Assembly (NCBI GenBank): GCA_038210655.1
Contig: JBBQWM010000001.1
Coordinates: forward strand, 124,001 to 188,000
DNA: 64,000 nucleotides
Source: 54-19 sp038210655
GTDB taxonomy: Bacteria; Chloroflexota; Chloroflexia; Chloroheliales; Chloroheliaceae
Reading direction: 5' to 3'
In this document: in pieces, positions 24,357-33,260 of the stretch
How the letters are laid out: each line of letters opens with the position of its first letter
Numbering within the stretch: the first letter of the stretch is position 1
Translations under genes and position numbers: made by a program
The notes under the pieces: generated by a model
What the model saw: only the letters and a program-made list of their open reading frames with translations
Database searches by the model: none
Told to the model about the DNA's origin: nothing

Positions 24357-26717
24357 TTGCAAACCCGCCCACGCCCACCTGCCGACACCGAGCCTGCCGA
24401 AGCGATCCAAACCGAGCTTGAAAATCCGACTCCGCCGGGTGGCGCAGGCTCGAAGCTATTACGCGCCCTGAATATTGGGCTGGCCTCCGTAACGCTTGGC
24501 TTGGCTTTTGTATACGTCAGCAAAGGTTGGCAGGGCTACGGTTGGCTACCGGGTGGACGAAAGGTAGCTTTTGGGTTGCTGGGTCTGGCCTGGTTAGGTC
24601 TGGTGGGGGGACGACTGTGGCGAGGGCCAGAACGCACTAGGCTCTTACACCTACCGGCTTTGGCCTGGCAGAGTTCCCGGTTGCGGGCCGCCGTACCGGT
24701 CGGCCTGATCTTTATCTTAGCCCTGGCGGTACGGGTCTGGGGGGTTAATTTTGGCTTGCCCTATCTCGAACACGTCGATGAATGGAACGTGGCGGAACGG
24801 GCCTTAAATATGGTACGAACTGGCAGCCTCGACCCGCACGATTACCGTCATCCCGGTCTAGCCGACAACGACCGGCAAGCCTTCACCTACCCAACGCTTT
24901 ATACTTACCTGGAAACTGGCGTTTTTACCGCCCGTTTTTTACAGGGGGTCGGGGCCGGGCAGTACGATGGAACCAGCGCCCTGGAGTCGCTTGATGTAAA
25001 ACCAGATTTTTATGTCTGGGGCCGGGCCTTGACTGCCCTGCTGGGGGCGGGAACCGTTCTGCTGGTTTACCTGCTGGGCAAGCGGGTTTATAGCCGAGCA
25101 GTTGGTTTGGTCGGGGCTTTATTTTTGACCTTCTTCTACCTGCACGCCCTTAATTCGCACTGGTTGACGACCGATGTGCCGAGCGGCTTTATGGCCTTAC
25201 TGCCCTTCTTCTGGATCGTGCCGATCCTGGAAGGGCGCGACAACCGTAAGCTTTATCTGTTGGCGGGGCTGACTGCTGGTCTAGCGGTCGCTACCAAATA
25301 CAATAACGCGCTGCTGCTCTTGCCGCTCGTGATGGCGCATTTGTTAGGCCGACCGCCCCGCCGTTGGGTCAACTGGAATTTGCCGATGGCGTTGGCGGCT
25401 ACTTTTGGCGGTTTCTTTATCGGAGCGCCTTTTATCTTCTTCCACTTCCCCGAATTTCTGACCGACCTAGCAGCGATCATCAACCACTATCAAAATATCG
25501 GGCATCCCGGCTATGACGGCAGCGACAACTGGCTGCAATATGTCAATTTTATGTTAGCCGAAAACGCGGCAATAGTCTGGCTAGGGCTAGGTGGTCTTTT
25601 GCTGGCGGCGGTTCGCCACTCCCGGCGCGATCTGCTGTTGCTGGCCTTCCCACTCTTGACCTATTTGCAACTCGCGTCCTACAAAGTCAACTTCAGCCGC
25701 AACCTTATGCCGGTCATCCCATTCTTAACCATCTTCGCCGCCCTCGCCCTCGTCACCCTCATAACCTGGCTCTGGCAAACCCTCACCCCCACAACCCATC
25801 CCGCCCCAAACGAGCTAACCCCTCCCTCCCTGATCCCTCATCCCTCATTCCTCATCACTGGCCTGGCGCTACTGGCTGTCCTCAGCCCAGCCCTGGCGAT
25901 CTTACGCTATGATAGCTATAATGCCCAGCCAACCAACCGGGCGCGGGCGACGACCTGGATCGATGAGAATGTGCCGCGTGGCGCGAAACTTTATATCGAG
26001 CCGCTTTCGGTCAATTTGCTGCCACGCGATAAATTCCGGGTGGAAGGTGGCAAAGGCATCCTCTCCAACCCGCCCGAATGGTATGCCGCCAACGGCTATC
26101 ACTACATCGTTCTGAGCGAAGCCTATTACAAAGAGGCTGCCGAAAGTGGTAACGAGTCGGTGCGGGCCGATTACCGGGCCTATACCGAAGGGCCATATCC
26201 GGCAGGGATGACGTTGGCCCAGGACTTTAAGAAGAATACGACCGACCGACCCGGCGCTCGAATGGTCGTTCTGAAGACCAGCCTGCCGTTACTAACGACC
26301 GTCGAGGAAGTTGCTAAAATCGCCCGGCCTCTCGATTTTAATTTCGGCGATGCGCTTCGGTTGAGCGGCTGGCAGACCCCGGAGAAAATTAACGCCGGGT
26401 CAAAGCTGACGATCAACCTGTACTGGCAGACCCTCCGACCGCCGGGCCAGAACTATACGACTTTCTTGCATCTGCTGGACACTCAGGGCAAAATCGTGGC
26501 TCAGATCGATCTAGCGCCGTTAGCCGGAACCCGCCCGACTTCGGTCTGGAAAAGTGGCGAAGTAGTTGCCGACGATTACCCCTTGACGATCCCGCCTAAC
26601 CTCGTGCCCGGTAACTACCGCCTGTCGGTCGGTCTCTACGTCGCACCCAACGGCCCGCGTCTCTCGCTATCCGCCAACCAGACCGAGGCTGTGATCGGCT
26701 CTTTAGAGGTGAAGTAG
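24357..26717 (+). CDS. GT39-type membrane glycosyltransferase
   Basis: A 786-residue protein. After a soluble N-terminal tail of about 45 residues come some ten or more membrane helices. The first large outer loop carries the Asp-Glu pair typical of ArnT/PMT enzymes (EHVDEWNVAER) and then FTYPTLYTYL. These enzymes move a sugar from a polyprenyl-phosphate donor to a lipid or protein outside the membrane. A soluble beta-rich domain of about 200 residues ends the protein (LTINLYWQTLRPPGQNYTTFLHLLD). A repeat-derived segment (PPSLIPHPSFLI) lies in a cytosolic loop at about residue 485. The TTG start has AAGGAG nine bases upstream. Confidence 0.82.
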   Translation: MQTRPRPPADTEPAEAIQTELENPTPPGGAGSKLLRALNIGLASVTLGLAFVYVSKGWQGYGWLPGGRKVAFGLLGLAWLGLVGGRLWRGPERTRLLHLPALAWQSSRLRAAVPVGLIFILALAVRVWGVNFGLPYLEHVDEWNVAERALNMVRTGSLDPHDYRHPGLADNDRQAFTYPTLYTYLETGVFTARFLQGVGAGQYDGTSALESLDVKPDFYVWGRALTALLGAGTVLLVYLLGKRVYSRAVGLVGALFLTFFYLHALNSHWLTTDVPSGFMALLPFFWIVPILEGRDNRKLYLLAGLTAGLAVATKYNNALLLLPLVMAHLLGRPPRRWVNWNLPMALAATFGGFFIGAPFIFFHFPEFLTDLAAIINHYQNIGHPGYDGSDNWLQYVNFMLAENAAIVWLGLGGLLLAAVRHSRRDLLLLAFPLLTYLQLASYKVNFSRNLMPVIPFLTIFAALALVTLITWLWQTLTPTTHPAPNELTPPSLIPHPSFLITGLALLAVLSPALAILRYDSYNAQPTNRARATTWIDENVPRGAKLYIEPLSVNLLPRDKFRVEGGKGILSNPPEWYAANGYHYIVLSEAYYKEAAESGNESVRADYRAYTEGPYPAGMTLAQDFKKNTTDRPGARMVVLKTSLPLLTTVEEVAKIARPLDFNFGDALRLSGWQTPEKINAGSKLTINLYWQTLRPPGQNYTTFLHLLDTQGKIVAQIDLAPLAGTRPTSVWKSGEVVADDYPLTIPPNLVPGNYRLSVGLYVAPNGPRLSLSANQTEAVIGSLEVK

Positions 26718-26783
26718 AGAAGGGTAGGGAAGTAACCCAGATAAACACAGATGGGACGGAGGAACACGGATAAATTTAAAATT

Positions 26784-26902
26784 AGTAACTACACAGCCAG
26801 CCTCAATATTGTCATTCTGAGCCGCAGCGACGAATCTAGATTCTTCGTGGCCTCACCCCCTTTGGGGGCTGCGGCTCAGAATGACAGGACTGAGTAATTA
26901 CT
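26784..26902. repeat. Palindromic intergenic repeat, TGTCA..CTGAG family, copy 3
   Basis: GTAACTACACAGCC, then TGTCATTCTGAGCCGCAGCGA, a TCTAGATTCTTC core and CTCAGAATGACA..GTAATTAC. This is the best-preserved copy of the TGTCATTCTGAGC word. It lies between two glycosyltransferase genes, next to the words CTCTGCGTCCTCTGCGTCTC (26916-26939). Confidence 0.7.
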
Positions 26903-26972
26903 AAATATTAGCTTTTCTCTGCGTCCTCTGCGTCTCTGCGGTGAGTAGTTACAAAAGTTATCTAAAAGTAGA

Positions 26973-29309
26973 ATGTCGATTACGGCCAAGCAAATTCAAA
27001 ATCCAAAAGTGAATAGCTCTGGTGTAGGGAGAATTCAAAAGCGGTTGCCCCGCGAGTTAGCCGTAATTGGGGCTTTTGGCGTGCTGGCGCTGGTTTTCAC
27101 CTGGCCGCTCGCCTTGCACTTCAATCAGGCCGTACCGGGCGAAGATCATCGGGATGCCTGGCAGATGGTCTGGAACTTGTGGTGGGTACGCTACGCCCTC
27201 GAACACGCTCAGAATCCTTTTCAGACCGGCCTAATCTTTTACCCGCAAGGAACCGGCCTCTACCTGCACGCCCTGAACGCGCTCAACGGCCTTTTGAGTT
27301 TGCCGGTGCAATATCTGGGCGGCGCATTGGGCGGGGCTGCCGGGGGCGCGGTCGCCGGGTATAATTTTATCGTGCTGTTTAGCCTGACGGTCGGGGCGTA
27401 TGGCGCGTTTTGTCTGGCCCGTTACTTATGGGGCGACCCCAAAGCGGCCCTAGTTGCAGGGCTGGCCTACGGCTTTAGCACCTACAATTTCGACCACCTG
27501 CTAGGCCATCTCAATCTCGTCTCGTCCGAGTTTATCCCGTTCTACATCTTATTTTTCCTGAAAGCATTGCAGCCAGGAAGTAGTAATCAGAAATTAGAAA
27601 TTAGAAATATCCTGGCGGCGGTCGGCTTTTTGATCGGGTTAGTGCTGCTGGAATTGCAGTATGTGCTTTATATGGCAATCTTTAGCGGGCTGTATCTGGC
27701 TTATCTGACGGCGGTATGGGGCTGGCAGCGCGGACGAAAACAGGCGAGCGGCTTTCGGCTAACGGCGGTCTACGGACGGGCCGGAGCGATTGCCGTTCTC
27801 TTTGTGCTGCTGACGCTCCCGCTGACTCTACCCATGCTTAACGAAGCGCTGAACAACCCCAATACCGTCCCGCCTCGTCAGGATACGATTTATTCCGCCG
27901 ACCTGCTGGCCTACTTTTATCCCAGCCCGTTCCACCCCTTATGGGGCGAGACTATGCTCCGAGCCATCAAGCCCTTTACCGCTACCCTGATCGAAAAAGT
28001 AGTCTTTCCCGGCTTCACAGTCTACCTGCTGACCTTTGCTGGCTTCATACTGGCTTTTTGGAGGGGCAGAATTAACAGGGATGCACAGGATGAACAGGAT
28101 AAAGATGAAATCGTAAATAGCGGTCTCGACTCCTCTAAGGATAAAGCGCGGCCCACATTAGTGGTAAATCAGCCTGGATTTTGGGTCTTAACGGCAGTCA
28201 CTTTCGCAATACTTTCTTTTGGGCGACGGCTGCACATAAACGGGGTGGAACACGGCCCACCGCTCCCGGCCACCTTGATTTACGAATTGCCGATCTTGAA
28301 TATTACCCGTGTGCCGTCCCGGTTTGCGGTCGTGGCGATTTTGGCGTTAGGATTGTTAGCCGCCTGGGGGTTGGGCTGGATCGGGCGCAGGCTGACCGGG
28401 CGCGGACGCTGGTACAATCTGGTGGTAGGGGTGGCATTGGCTGCGCTGGCCTTCGAGTTGCTACCTGCCCCCTACCCGCTGACCTTTTATAGCGTGCCGG
28501 AATTCTATCGTAGCCTCGCCGCCGACCCCCGTACCGATTATGCGATCCTGGATGTGCCGCTCAATTACGGGCGCTATCAATATACGACCGACTACCTGGA
28601 AGACCAGATGACCCACCGCAAGCCTCTGCTCAACGGCTATATCTCGCGCAACCCGGTCTACCCGCCTTATTACGGAGTGCCGACTTTGCTGGCCTTCCGC
28701 GATTTGTCGCCCGAAGTCAAGCCGGACATTCTCCCGGCCCAACCGCTTGACCTGGGTGTCTTGCGCTACTTTGGAGTACGTTATATCTCGATCCGCAAGG
28801 ATATTTTGAGCGGTGGGGAGCGCAGTCGGGCCTTTGAAACCGTCTCAAGGCTGCTGCCCGGTCAAGCGCCAATAGCAGATGAACCGGCAATGGCGGTCTA
28901 CGAAGTGCCACCCGGCCCGAAAGCCACTTTCTTCTATAACCCGGTCTTGCCGAGTTGGTACGAAGCCGAAAAGGGGCCGGGTGGCAAAATGAGCCGTTGG
29001 GCGCAGGGCGATAAACCGACCCTCGATTTCTGGACGGCGGAACCGCGTCAACTAGAAATCGAGTTTTCGGCCCGCAGCTTTCAAGAACCACACTCGGTCG
29101 AGTTTTTGCTCAACGGCACTTCGGTCGGGCAAAGCCAGATCGGTCTCGCGCCACAGACCGTGCGGCTCAAGCTGGATTTAAGGCCGGGCCAAAACCAGCT
29201 TATCCTCAAAATCGGAGGCCGCGCCATCCGTCCCGCCGACCTCGGCCCTAGCCCCGACATCCGACCCCTCAGCCTTTCGGTAGGCGAAATAAGCTTTATT
29301 ACAAAATGA
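26973..29309 (+). CDS. Large multi-pass membrane protein, glycosyltransferase-like
   Basis: A 778-residue protein with about eleven membrane helices in the first 490 residues and a soluble C-terminal domain. An early acidic loop motif (PGEDHRDAWQMVWNLWW) is typical of GT-C-type transferases, and the N-terminal helix block FTWPLALHF fits this family. Donor and acceptor are unknown. Two stretches look repeat-derived: SSNQKLEIRN (about 27580-27610) and NRDAQDEQDKDE (about 28070-28110), both in predicted non-membrane loops. It follows a related enzyme by 255 bases, so the two may work on one surface glycan. Confidence 0.75.
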   Translation: MSITAKQIQNPKVNSSGVGRIQKRLPRELAVIGAFGVLALVFTWPLALHFNQAVPGEDHRDAWQMVWNLWWVRYALEHAQNPFQTGLIFYPQGTGLYLHALNALNGLLSLPVQYLGGALGGAAGGAVAGYNFIVLFSLTVGAYGAFCLARYLWGDPKAALVAGLAYGFSTYNFDHLLGHLNLVSSEFIPFYILFFLKALQPGSSNQKLEIRNILAAVGFLIGLVLLELQYVLYMAIFSGLYLAYLTAVWGWQRGRKQASGFRLTAVYGRAGAIAVLFVLLTLPLTLPMLNEALNNPNTVPPRQDTIYSADLLAYFYPSPFHPLWGETMLRAIKPFTATLIEKVVFPGFTVYLLTFAGFILAFWRGRINRDAQDEQDKDEIVNSGLDSSKDKARPTLVVNQPGFWVLTAVTFAILSFGRRLHINGVEHGPPLPATLIYELPILNITRVPSRFAVVAILALGLLAAWGLGWIGRRLTGRGRWYNLVVGVALAALAFELLPAPYPLTFYSVPEFYRSLAADPRTDYAILDVPLNYGRYQYTTDYLEDQMTHRKPLLNGYISRNPVYPPYYGVPTLLAFRDLSPEVKPDILPAQPLDLGVLRYFGVRYISIRKDILSGGERSRAFETVSRLLPGQAPIADEPAMAVYEVPPGPKATFFYNPVLPSWYEAEKGPGGKMSRWAQGDKPTLDFWTAEPRQLEIEFSARSFQEPHSVEFLLNGTSVGQSQIGLAPQTVRLKLDLRPGQNQLILKIGGRAIRPADLGPSPDIRPLSLSVGEISFITK

Positions 29310-29420
29310 GAGCTATGGGGCAGGTATGAGGTGTCAGGTGTCAGACTATCGAATAAAGAATGAGTTTCAAAACCGTAAAGTAGGCTACGACTGGCAATAC
29401 TCAAAGCAATAGCGGGCAAA

Positions 29421-29472
29421 GGAAAAGGCTACCCCTTTTGAGCGGGTGAACCCGACCAAAAAAAGTAGCCTT
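29421..29472 (-). terminator. Rho-independent terminator after tRNA-His
   Basis: On the minus strand AAGGCTAC (29472-29465) pairs with GTAGCCTT (29432-29425), with an inner CGGGTTCACCCG hairpin, and is followed by TTTTCCTTT. It lies 28 bases past the tRNA and would end the tRNA-Gln/rnpB/tRNA-His transcript. Confidence 0.7.
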
Positions 29473-29499
29473 GCTTGCAGAAAACAAAATAAAGAATGC

Positions 29500-29577
29500 T
29501 GGGGTGCCCAATGGGAATTGAACCCACAACCCCCGGTTCCACAGACCGGTGCTCTAACCAATTGAGCTATGGGCACC
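29500..29577 (-). tRNA. tRNA-His (GTG)
   Basis: The minus strand folds into a normal cloverleaf. Acceptor stem GTGCCCA pairs with TGGGCAC, the anticodon loop CTGTGGA contains GTG, and the T-arm has GGTTCAATTCC. A G at position -1 (29577) can pair with the C discriminator at 29503, the identity element of tRNA-His. CCA is encoded (29502-29500). Confidence 0.96.
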
Positions 29578-29623
29578 ATGTTAAACTAACTGCCTAAACT
29601 ATAACCGATTTATAGCTTATAGA

Positions 29624-30026
29624 AGGATAGAAAGAGAGTAAGCCGAGTTTTGTTCGTGATGGTCATCTATCTCGGTATCCGAGGATACCGGCTACATCGT
29701 CGCCTTTGTAGCTGCTCTCGACTTTCGGTCTCGGCGAGTAACCGTCTTTGGCGACCGTTTCGGAGATTGCAGCAGGGAGGATTACCCTTTTCACACCCGT
29801 TGCCCCTGCGGGCCGGGTTTGGTCTCTGTTGCTCTACCTGCCGTTGATCCCTTTTATCGGCGAACCGACCAAAGGTCTTAACGACCGGCCCAATCTGGAC
29901 TGTCGATGGCTCCTTGCGAAACCACCTCCCAGGCTTAAACCGTAGTCTCCGCCTGGCACCCCACTCTATGCTGCTCGGACTTTCCTCTAGCAGCTTGCGC
30001 TACCAGCGACCATCCTTCTTTCTACC
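29624..30026 (-). ncRNA. rnpB: RNase P RNA
   Basis: The minus strand contains the near-universal RNase P core GAGGAAAGTCCGAGC close to the 5' end. Near the 3' end is AAAACTCGGCTTA, which completes helix P4. The termini GGTAGAAAGA and TCTTTCTATCC pair as helix P1, giving about 403 nt, normal for type A RNA. It is the catalytic subunit that trims tRNA 5' leaders. It sits between two tRNA genes on the same strand. End positions are good to a few bases. Confidence 0.93.
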
Positions 30027-30083
30027 CTACCGCCCTATTATAGTCCTTCTCTTAAAGAGCGGCAAGCCGATTTTGGCTTGGTT

Positions 30084-30157
30084 TGGCTCGGGCGCAGGGA
30101 TTCGAACCCCAACCGACAGATTCAAAGTCTGCTGTCCTACCGTTAGACGACGCCCGA
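30084..30157 (-). tRNA. tRNA-Gln (TTG)
   Basis: The minus strand gives TCGGGCG/CGCCCGA as acceptor stem, anticodon loop CTTTGAA with anticodon TTG, D-loop sequence with GG, and T-arm GGTTCGAATCC. Discriminator G is followed by encoded CCA (30086-30084). Confidence 0.96.
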
Positions 30158-30204
30158 ACAATCACGTCCCACGACCTTTCTTGCGATTGGTCTGGACCAC
30201 CTAA

Positions 30205-30233
30205 AGAATACCATATTGAGCCGACGCAATCAA
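30205..30233 (-). promoter_or_regulatory. Probable promoter of tRNA-Gln/rnpB/tRNA-His
   Basis: TTGATT (30233-30228), a 17-base spacer and TATTCT (30210-30205) lie 48 bases upstream of tRNA-Gln. Both hexamers match the sigma-70 consensus at four of six positions. Confidence 0.45.
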
Positions 30234-30240
30234 GTCTAAG

Positions 30241-30436
30241 CCCAAAATTGGGTGAGCGTCAATTTTTTGCAAACTAACCAGGCTGGGCCACGCGCTAAAC
30301 CGAGGTTGAGTATATTAGAAAATTTTTCTGCGGAAATTTTCTAATATATATTTTTAAATGATCTGGAGCGGATTTTCACTGTTACCCGTTTTACTGTTTG
30401 AACCCATGCAAAATCTGACGCGCACCCACCCAAATT
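30241..30436. mobile_element. MITE copy 2 of the GGGTGAGCGTCA family
   Basis: The 178-bp element at 30250-30427 has ends GGGTGAGCGTCAATTTTTTG and AAATCTGACGCGCACCC and the same central A/T palindrome as copy 1. Its flanks CCCAAAATT and ACCCAAATT match at seven of nine positions, a decayed 9-bp target duplication. Confidence 0.8.
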
Positions 30437-30703
30437 GATACAGCCATAACAAAGTCGGAGGATCGGCTTGCAGCTTAAACTCAATTGACACGCTCAAGTT
30501 GGCTTGTTACAATCAATTTGAGATAAAAGCTAAAAACCTGGTAAACTTACCTGTAAATTGGATTTGTAATCATCCCCCTTAGACTTCTTTAGAATACCCC
30601 TGGATCAGATAGGCGGATCGAGGAAAGTGGCCGGTCTTACTGCTACAATTTAGATTAGAAAGTAGTGGCATTTGTATCTAGCCAGAAAGGATTGCATTAG
30701 AAA
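30437..30703. other. Upstream region of cystathionine beta-synthase
   Basis: Bases 30437-30703 hold no gene. A TACAAT box at 30644-30649 may serve as a -10 element, without a convincing -35. No SAM-I or other sulfur riboswitch core was recognised. Confidence 0.4.
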
Positions 30704-32209
30704 ATGGACGTAATGGAAAAACAAACCGGAGCGAGTGGTTCTGAAAAAACTGGTTTCTCGCAAACCACCTCAATCGGAGTAGTACCTCGACCTCAGTTTG
30801 GGCCGGGTGAAATTCAGGCTTATGATAATATTTTGCAATTGATGGGCAATACTCCACTGGTGCGGATGCCGCGCTTGACTCGTGGCCTCAAGGCGACTGT
30901 TCTCGCCAAGCTTGAAATGCTCAACCCTGGCGGCAGTGTCAAGGATCGGATCGGTATTCGCATGGTCGAAGAAGCCGAGCGGCGTGGCCTCTTGAAAAAG
31001 GGTGGCACGATTGTCGAGCCGACCAGTGGCAATACCGGGGTGGGCTTAGCAATTGCCGCCGCGATTAAAGGCTACAAAGCCGTCTTTGTAATGCCCGATA
31101 AGATGAGCCAGGAGAAAATTGCGCTACTCAAAGCCTATGGTGCAGAAGTCGTAATTACCCCGACCGCCGTTCCTCGCGAGTCGCCCGAAAGCTATTACAG
31201 TGTAGCCGACCGTCTGGCCCGCGAAATTCCAGGTGGCTTTCAGCCCAACCAATATTTTAACCCGGCCAACCCACGCACGCATTATGAAACGACCGGCCCA
31301 GAAATTTGGGAACAAACCGCCGGGAAGATTGATTATTTTGTGGCGGGGGTCGGCACCGGTGGCACGATCAGTGGAGTCGCTAAATACTTAAAAGAGCAAA
31401 ATCCAAATGTCCGAATTGTGGGGGTGGACCCGGAAGGCTCGCTTTATACCGGCGACAAGGTACGGCCTTATAAGATCGAGGGCATCGGCGAAGACTTTAT
31501 ACCCGGCACGGTCGATTTGAGCCTGATCGACGAATGGGTGACGGTCGGCGACCGCGACTCGTTTTTGATGGCGCGACGGGCGGTGCGCGAAGAAGGCTTG
31601 CTGATCGGCGGTAGTTGTGGTACAGCCCTTTATGGAGCGCTGGAAGTCGCCAAGCGAGTAGGCGAAGATAAGCTGATCGTAGTGCTACTGCCGGATAGCG
31701 GGCGGAGTTATTTGAGCAAACTTTACAACGATGCCTGGATGCGTGACCAGGGCTTCACCGAGCGCTTCCCTTCGCACCCACGAGTCAACGATTTGCTGCA
31801 TAGCCACAGCACCGATGGGGTACACACTCGGCACCCCTTTATTACGGTTCGGGCCGATGATTCGGTCAGCGACGCTATCGCCCAGCTTCACGCTCACGGT
31901 ATTTCGCAAATGCCAGTGGTCGGCGAGAACGCTATGAATGGCGAACTGCAAATCATTGGTAGCCTTCAGGAGCGCACCCTTTTGGACAAAATTTTCAAAA
32001 ACCCGGAGATTGTAAACGCGCCGGTCGAGCAGGTAATGGATGGGCCGCTCCCTAGCATCGCGGTAGACGAGGAAGTCGAGAACATCTTCCCGCTTTTCAA
32101 TACAGCCGCCCCGGCCCTGGTGGTCGAGGAAGATGGCAAACCGGTCGGTATTATCAGCCGGGCCGATCTGCTGGAGTTTATTGCCCGCCAACGCAGCCGC
32201 CAGCAATAA
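30704..32209 (+). CDS. cbs: Cystathionine beta-synthase
   Basis: A 501-residue PLP enzyme that joins serine and homocysteine. The cysteine-synthase fold spans about 40-365: GNTPLVRMPRL, the PLP lysine in NPGGSVKDRIGIRM, the substrate loop EPTSGNTGVGLA, and GTGGTISG for the phosphate. Two CBS domains follow (HSHSTDGVHTRHPFITVRADDSVSDAIAQL and DGPLPSIAVDEEVENIF to the end), which bind adenosyl ligands in regulated CBS enzymes. Together with the cystathionine gamma-synthase/lyase at 34445 it can run reverse transsulfuration to cysteine. Toxin-antitoxin genes separate the two. Confidence 0.94.
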   Translation: MDVMEKQTGASGSEKTGFSQTTSIGVVPRPQFGPGEIQAYDNILQLMGNTPLVRMPRLTRGLKATVLAKLEMLNPGGSVKDRIGIRMVEEAERRGLLKKGGTIVEPTSGNTGVGLAIAAAIKGYKAVFVMPDKMSQEKIALLKAYGAEVVITPTAVPRESPESYYSVADRLAREIPGGFQPNQYFNPANPRTHYETTGPEIWEQTAGKIDYFVAGVGTGGTISGVAKYLKEQNPNVRIVGVDPEGSLYTGDKVRPYKIEGIGEDFIPGTVDLSLIDEWVTVGDRDSFLMARRAVREEGLLIGGSCGTALYGALEVAKRVGEDKLIVVLLPDSGRSYLSKLYNDAWMRDQGFTERFPSHPRVNDLLHSHSTDGVHTRHPFITVRADDSVSDAIAQLHAHGISQMPVVGENAMNGELQIIGSLQERTLLDKIFKNPEIVNAPVEQVMDGPLPSIAVDEEVENIFPLFNTAAPALVVEEDGKPVGIISRADLLEFIARQRSRQQ

Positions 32210-32226
32210 TAAGGGCGGAGTACTAA

Positions 32227-32258
32227 ATGGTAAGTAGCTTGACTATGCTACTTACCAT
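32227..32258 (+). terminator. Perfect 12-bp hairpin after cbs
   Basis: ATGGTAAGTAGC pairs with GCTACTTACCAT around an 8-base loop. There is no run of T after it, so it is either a weak terminator or an RNA-processing or protection element between cbs and the toxin-antitoxin genes. Confidence 0.5.
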
Positions 32259-32284
32259 CTCAATAATTGTGGAGGAACCAAGAA

Positions 32285-32524
32285 ATGACACAACTAGAGA
32301 TTATTGAAGGCTTAAAAAAACTTACAACTGAGGAGCGATTAGAGGTAATTGAGGTTACTTTACAAGCTCTCCAAAAAGACTTTCAACGAACCCAAAAGCT
32401 GCAAGAGAGAGAAGAACGCAGGCAGCGTTTAGCCGCTTCGGCAGAACTTATGCTGGATGATTACCTTAACGATAAAGAGTTAACTGCCTTGACTGTACTT
32501 GACGCTGAGGATTTTTATGACTAG
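32285..32524 (+). CDS. Antitoxin partner of MazF/PemK toxin
   Basis: A 79-residue acidic helical protein (LEIIEGLKKLTTEERLEVIEVTLQALQKD..., ending LTALTVLDAEDFYD). The pattern LT.EERLEVIE is common in small antitoxins encoded just before PemK-type toxins, and the acidic tail would fill the toxin's active groove. Its stop overlaps the toxin start by eight bases. GGAGG stands nine bases ahead of the ATG. Confidence 0.8.
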   Translation: MTQLEIIEGLKKLTTEERLEVIEVTLQALQKDFQRTQKLQEREERRQRLAASAELMLDDYLNDKELTALTVLDAEDFYD

Positions 32525-32855
32525 AGGAGAGGTATGGCTGCTTGATTTGGAGCCAACTGTTGGAGCGGAAATTAAGAAAACTCGCCCAGTTGTGATAGTA
32601 AACGATGACAGGATTGGAACTCTTTCGCTTAAGATAATAGTACCTATCACAGACTGGAAAGATCACTATTCTAAAGTTGAGTGGCTGGTAAGGTTGGAGC
32701 CTAATAATGATAATGGGTTAAATAAAATCTCAGCAGCAGACGCTTTTCAGATACGTTCAGTAGCAAAAGAGCGGTTCATTCGGCGATTAGGTAAGCTTTC
32801 GGATGTAGTAATGGAAGAAATTACTGAAACATTGGCCATCGTGCTGAATATATAA
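32517..32855 (+). CDS. MazF/PemK-family mRNA interferase
   Basis: A 112-residue endoribonuclease toxin. MTRGEVWLLDLEPTVGAEIKKTRPVVIVN is the standard MazF/PemK opening, with the Arg and Thr of KKTRP forming the active site. Next come LSLKIIVPITDW and the DAFQIRSVAKERFIRRLGKL block. The start is the ATG at 32517 inside the end of the antitoxin gene. Expression should be tied to the antitoxin by translational coupling. Confidence 0.92.
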   Translation: MTRGEVWLLDLEPTVGAEIKKTRPVVIVNDDRIGTLSLKIIVPITDWKDHYSKVEWLVRLEPNNDNGLNKISAADAFQIRSVAKERFIRRLGKLSDVVMEEITETLAIVLNI

Positions 32856-32930
32856 GCTGGAATCTGCTACTGGTCAGTGCAGTCTCTAGCAACAATAAGC
32901 GCGAAGTGCCGTATATTGAGATAATTATTT

Positions 32931-33260
32931 ATGCAAACTGGCAATTTGAATATAATGTTAGCTGAATTATGTCCCCGACTGGAAGCTCTTTATGAAGAGC
33001 GATTAGTACGGCTAGTTTTGTTCGGTTCGCAGGCTAGGGGTGATGCTGAACCTAACTCTGACATTGATATACTGGTCATATTGAAAGAACCCGGTCAATC
33101 CAAAGAGGAAAGAGAAAAGACGCTGGATATTACAGCTGAACTATCGTTGCGTTATGATGAGGTAATTTCTACAATCTTTGTATCAGAAGATCAATTTTCA
33201 AAAGAACAAAGTCCCCTTTTGATAATGTACGTCGGGAAGGGGTACTTCTATGATGTCTGA
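32931..33260 (+). CDS. MNT-type minimal nucleotidyltransferase (HEPN/MNT antitoxin)
   Basis: A 109-residue minimal nucleotidyltransferase with the catalytic signature LFGSQARGDAEPNSDIDILV (GSxRxG..SDxDLxV). In HEPN/MNT pairs this protein acts as the antitoxin by AMPylating the HEPN RNase. Here the following HEPN frame is cut to 29 codons (33253-33342), so the antitoxin may be an orphan. No Shine-Dalgarno is seen before the ATG. Confidence 0.88.
   Translation: MQTGNLNIMLAELCPRLEALYEERLVRLVLFGSQARGDAEPNSDIDILVILKEPGQSKEEREKTLDITAELSLRYDEVISTIFVSEDQFSKEQSPLLIMYVGKGYFYDV

Noticed and set aside
30437..30703. SAM or other sulfur riboswitch before cbs
   Set aside because: No conserved riboswitch core or terminator/antiterminator pair was found; only a weak -10 box is visible.
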